This document shows, piece after piece, positions 63,550 to 64,000 of a stretch of DNA of 64,000 nt (position 1 is the stretch's first letter; each line of letters starts with the position of its first letter). Under the pieces are notes generated by a model that was given only the letters and a program-made list of their open reading frames with translations, was not told where the DNA came from and ran no database searches. Position numbers and translations under genes: made by a program. Source of the DNA: Corbicula japonica (lineage: Eukaryota > Mollusca > Bivalvia > Venerida > Cyrenidae); the NCBI GenBank assembly GCA_038501625.1, contig JAZAYU010000079.1, positions 2,108,001 through 2,172,000 on the forward strand, in the 5' to 3' direction.

Positions 63550-64000
63550 AACAAGAGGGTCCATAGGACAGGTGAGCTAAAAAGAGCCCTATGAAAACTT
63601 ATAACATGTTTTGCACTATGTTTTGTGACCTTGACCAAGTGACCTATAAATCAATATGGATCATCCTCACATCAAGGACTTCCACATAAGTTTTGATGAC
63701 TGGATGAACAAACACTGTTATTGTCCAAACAAGCTTTTTTGAACTTTTTGTTTATGTAACCTTGACCTTTGACCTTCTGACCTCAAAATCAATAGATACC
63801 ATTCTCACATCAAGGGCTTAGCAGAGGCAACCTCTGTTGAGAAATCATACTGACATTTTGACCCAGTGACCTCAAAATCAAAAGGGATCATCCTTGCACC
63901 AAGGGCTTTCCACAAACAAATTTTGGTGACTTTAGGCACAAAATCATTGTTAGTCATGGTCTGATCAAGCGAGTCCACAGAAAGACAGATTGACAGATGG
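63550..64000 (+). mobile_element. Pearl-like element, 5' part (runs off window)
   Basis: Starts AACAAGAGGGTCCATAGGAC (a GTCC-ata-GGAC hairpin) and carries TTGTGACCTTGACCAAGTGA and AACCTTGACCTTTGACC cores. It reaches an AGACAGATTGACAG stretch at the window end that resembles the start of the microsatellite. Confidence 0.55.

Overview
This 64 kb window looks like animal nuclear DNA, most likely from a bivalve mollusc (a heterodont clam is my guess). It is AT-rich, and it carries one intron-rich gene with consensus GT-AG splice sites. The gene is embedded in dispersed repeats typical of bivalves, notably elements built from tandem cores, an ACGG/GACC microsatellite and a terminal hairpin, as in the published 'pearl' family. 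There are no bacterial operons and no convincing second protein-coding gene.

The gene is a FERM-domain protein of the FRMD4A/FRMD4B type on the minus strand. I assembled 13 exons by hand, from 62964 (5' side; the start codon lies beyond the window) down to the stop codon at 1068. All splice phases agree, giving 651 residues: the end of FERM lobe F1, lobes F2 and F3, a serine-rich linker, the CUPID (DUF3338) coiled-coil domain that binds cytohesins, and a short tail ending in ETAV, a class I PDZ ligand. Coding exons total 1957 bases, about 3 percent of the window; the largest intron is 20.5 kb. One 105-base exon (30367-30471) is a phase-symmetric insert in lobe F3. A candidate alternative first exon (4706-4847) would give a FERM-less CUPID isoform.

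The introns are a transposon collection. (1) About 42 copies or fragments of a ~240 bp TTAA-flanked double-hairpin MITE with piggyBac-like ends; two copies have grown internal satellites (77 bp x 9 at 12.3 kb, 73 bp x 13 at 46 kb). (2) Pearl/Helentron-like elements at 15.1, 28.1, 34.2, 39.0 and 59.3 kb plus fragments; the last three are nearly identical. (3) A ~140 bp palindrome family containing CCAAT boxes (six copies). (4) Single DNA transposons: a hAT-like element with a perfect 8 bp target duplication (37.5 kb), a second hAT-like element (10.8 kb), a 2.4 kb element with long inverted repeats (19.5 kb), and a 2.3 kb Tigger/pogo-like element with a pearl element nested inside it (27.7 kb). 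Minisatellites and long G-runs complete the picture.

The most notable signals are covarying terminal structures in the pearl-like elements, nuclear-receptor-type sites carried by their cores, satellites arising inside MITEs, and direct 1.2 kb repeats flanking two FERM exons.
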